From positions 1 to 64,000 of the forward strand of contig JBNKWQ010000046.1 of NCBI GenBank assembly GCA_050299855.1: 64,000 bases of DNA. Reading direction: 5' to 3'. Below are positions 62,249-64,000 of the stretch, piece by piece. This stretch comes from Hahella sp050299855 (GTDB lineage: Bacteria; Pseudomonadota; Gammaproteobacteria; Pseudomonadales; Oleiphilaceae). The notes beneath the pieces were generated by a model. The model searched no databases. It was not told the origin of the DNA and was given only the letters and a program-made list of their open reading frames with translations. The translations under genes and the position numbers were made by a program. The stretch's first letter is position 1, and every line of letters starts with the position of its first letter.

Positions 62249-62557
62249 TTAAATAGGAACCCATTCCTCGCTGATTCCCCAAAGCTCAAGTAGACGCTGT
62301 TGGCTGATGTAAGGTGGGTAGTGCAGTAGCTCATCCTTTGTCAGCACAGTATCTACAAAATTCGCAACCTGGATTTGTTTATTTATCGCCTCTGGATGTA
62401 GCCATTGCCGGCCTGAAACATATACCAGATTTTGTTGCTTTGAGGCAGGCGTGTACCCTGGGCTCGCTGTAGCTATAGGGTGCCCAAGCAGGATACTGGC
62501 AGTCAGTGCGAATACCAGTGAGACAATAATCAGTGGTGCGTCTATTCCGATCTTCAT
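62249..62557 (-). CDS. small exported hypothetical protein
   Basis: A 102-residue protein with an N-terminal hydrophobic segment (APLIIVSLVFALTASILL) that may be a signal peptide or anchor. The rest, with LVYVSGRQWLHPEAINKQIQ and LRLLELWGISEEW-like residues near the end, has no motif I know and no cysteines. It converges on the CRP-like gene and precedes nothing on its strand. It is in the same direction as the DUF692 pair, but is probably not a RiPP precursor, because it lacks a Cys/His-rich core. Confidence 0.5.
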   Translation of the reverse strand: MKIGIDAPLIIVSLVFALTASILLGHPIATASPGYTPASKQQNLVYVSGRQWLHPEAINKQIQVANFVDTVLTKDELLHYPPYISQQRLLELWGISEEWVPI

Positions 62558-62665
62558 AAGCTTTCTCCGGAATGCCTGGGGAAACCCATTGATGGAGATA
62601 GCTTGTCATGGCTGGGTAATCCCGGCAGTGAATTACCCAACTTGAAATCTGTGACATTTGCACAA

Positions 62666-63442
62666 TTACTGACTCAGCACCTGCGTAGTATTCAGCACGC
62701 CTTCATTCAACAGATGCTCAATAGCAGCCAGATAGGGCGCCCCCCTGTCTAACAAACAGGCCAAAGGGCAGGATGGGGCACATAAGCGTAAAATATCAGC
62801 TTCTGCGTCACTGGCGGTACGCCAGAGCCGGTCGATGCCGGTTGCGATTAACAGGGGGTAAGACTGCTGGCCGGATTCCGGCAATGGCTGGTTAAGAATC
62901 AGTGCTCCCAGTAGCTTTTCAGGATCAACCGGAAAGGTAACCAAACTGGTAGCTGCTGTTCTTGTGATCATAACCGTGCGATAGTCCATCTCCTCCAGCG
63001 CTGGTTCCGGGCCGGCAAATATTTCTGCCGGAACCTGACGGGACTCATTTGCCATGTGCAGTGCAGCCTCAAACTGTGCCACTGCCATCAGTTGTCGATT
63101 ACCCTCCTCCCGCTGGGATAAAAAAGATTGAAAGCACTTTGCCTCAGGAACAAAGAAAAGTGAGTTACAGGTTTCTGTGTCTATGTATTCTTCAACCAGA
63201 TAGTCCAATTCAAGGCGAGACAATAGTCGCAATGACAGCGGGATTGCTAGTCGCAGTCTGGCTTTACGCCACCAGCGCTGGACATCACGAGTTACCTGGA
63301 ATCCCTTGGTGTCGCCCAGCTTTTCCAACCATAAGCGTTCTGTGGCCGATAATGCATAACCGCTTAAATCGGCTTTGATGGTGGATTTCGACGGTGTGTG
63401 AATACGATCGACCAAGGCGATCTGAAGATCATGCAATGGCAT
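62666..63442 (-). CDS. partner protein of the MNIO (DUF692) enzyme
   Basis: A 258-residue soluble protein without recognised catalytic motifs. It begins MPLHDLQIALVDRI and has helical segments such as LSLRLLSRLELDYLVEEYID and FEAALHMANES. Its placement, overlapping the end of the DUF692 gene by 14 bases, and its general pattern resemble the HvfC/MbnC-type partners that bring the peptide substrate to DUF692 enzymes. A direct family call is not certain. It is co-translated with the enzyme. Confidence 0.65.
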   Translation of the reverse strand: MPLHDLQIALVDRIHTPSKSTIKADLSGYALSATERLWLEKLGDTKGFQVTRDVQRWWRKARLRLAIPLSLRLLSRLELDYLVEEYIDTETCNSLFFVPEAKCFQSFLSQREEGNRQLMAVAQFEAALHMANESRQVPAEIFAGPEPALEEMDYRTVMITRTAATSLVTFPVDPEKLLGALILNQPLPESGQQSYPLLIATGIDRLWRTASDAEADILRLCAPSCPLACLLDRGAPYLAAIEHLLNEGVLNTTQVLSQ

Positions 63443-64000
63443 AGCGGTCTTCCTCCCCGACAGATTTGTGATGCTGACTCCAGCAGTCGCGTGCCCGATT
63501 CAGCTGTTGCAGAATGCCCCGTTCGCCAACAATATCCAAAGCCTGTTCCAGCAGTTCGTAAACCACAGCGCAAACATTGGGGGCGCGTTCAAGTGTCCAG
63601 TCCAGCATGTCCCAAACCGGTTCCGGTACCAGATCGCTGTGTACATCCAGAAGCAGGCTTTCGTGGCTGGCACCCCCTGCAAGATGAATTTCTACAACGC
63701 CCTCCAGGTTTAGCCGGTTGAGTGCTGCGATAGCATCAAAGCCAAAATTCACGGCATTACAATGCAGGTTGTACAGGTCCAGTAGCAGGCCGCAGGAGGT
63801 TCTTTCCTGAATCTGGTTTAGGAAGTCGATTTCGTCCATGCCATTGTCGCAAGGCATGTCGGGGAGGTAATAGGTTGTGTTTTCCAACAGAAAAGGTGTG
63901 CCAAAGCGCCGGCACATGAGGTCTATACGGGGGCAAATAAGATCAAGTGCTTCTTCGGTAAAGGGAACTGGTAGTTGGACTCCGGCGTGACGGTTGACTC
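63429..64000 (-). CDS. MNIO (DUF692/MbnB-like) iron oxidase, partial
   Basis: The frame runs off the right edge, so the N-terminus is missing (about 190 of roughly 280 residues are present). The conserved metal-ligand segments are FLLENTTYY (Glu), LLLDLYNLHCNAVNFG (Asp, Asn and His), VEIHLAGGASHESLLLDVHS (His and Asp). DUF692 enzymes use iron clusters to modify cysteines of peptides such as methanobactin precursors. The partner gene overlaps downstream; a precursor gene, if any, would lie beyond the window edge. Confidence 0.85.
   Translation of the reverse strand, partial: VNRHAGVQLPVPFTEEALDLICPRIDLMCRRFGTPFLLENTTYYLPDMPCDNGMDEIDFLNQIQERTSCGLLLDLYNLHCNAVNFGFDAIAALNRLNLEGVVEIHLAGGASHESLLLDVHSDLVPEPVWDMLDWTLERAPNVCAVVYELLEQALDIVGERGILQQLNRARDCWSQHHKSVGEEDRYAIA

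Noticed and set aside
1..64000. CRISPR array, prophage or complete insertion sequence
   Set aside because: No regularly spaced identical repeats, no phage structural genes and no transposase were seen; the tandem arrays have no spacers.

Overview
The window reads as a chromosomal segment of a free-living, probably marine, gammaproteobacterium of the Oceanospirillales/Pseudomonadales kind. The basis is gene content: an ArgP/ArgO pair, a Pseudomonas-style bkd operon with an Lrp-type regulator, an E. coli-type rtcR/rtcB/rtcA set, a caa3-like oxidase, TrhP and a secreted chitosanase. The genus cannot be fixed from the sequence. Most of the window is dense core-like coding DNA, broken by zones of accessory and decaying genes.

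Layout. 0-5.5 kb is accessory: a hipBA-like toxin-antitoxin pair with its operator, an Rhs 3' fragment joined to a truncated Fic gene, an AT-rich polysaccharide mini-cluster (acyltransferase, GT4 glycosyltransferase, methyltransferase) and an orphan DUF1778 antitoxin. 5.5-8.2 kb carries a chemoreceptor and a VOC protein. 8.2-16.1 kb is a large RNA-repair locus. On the minus strand a sigma54-like promoter precedes a long structured leader containing a tRNA-like domain, then a slipin and an RlaP-type nucleotidyltransferase. On the plus strand are the activator RtcR and a second sigma54-like promoter driving a zinc-ribbon protein, RtcB ligase and RtcA cyclase. An unrecognised protein with a Cys/His pair lies between the two halves. 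16.1-20.7 kb holds a DASS transporter, a udk pseudogene, argP/argO and several degenerate tandem repeat arrays. 20.7-25.8 kb is a cytochrome oxidase operon whose subunit II has two fused haem c domains. 26-34 kb contains a lipoprotein, a TPP enzyme, panB and a run of small enzymes.

34.1-38.5 kb is a gene graveyard: truncated DUF2938, frameshifted methyltransferase, deleted GFA protein, serine dehydratase tail and AraC fragment, with an apparently intact Anbu peptidase and a tyrosine/dual-specificity phosphatase among them. 39.7-46.2 kb is the branched-chain amino acid catabolic block (bkdR, bkdA1, bkdA2, bkdB, avtA), in which the E3 gene lpdV is a decayed remnant. 46-54 kb has a LysR regulator, a nitroreductase and a broken copy, binding proteins, a diguanylate cyclase and trhP. 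54-64 kb has a chitosanase lipoprotein, then a probable cyclic-nucleotide signalling set (FecR-TPR-barrel protein, CHASE2 cyclase, divergent CRP-like regulator), and finally an MNIO (DUF692) enzyme with its partner, cut by the right edge.

The most distinctive system is the RNA-repair locus: the tRNA-like leader RNA and the unknown protein fit a regulated response to RNA damage, and no Ro60 (TROVE) gene is present to explain the tRNA mimic.
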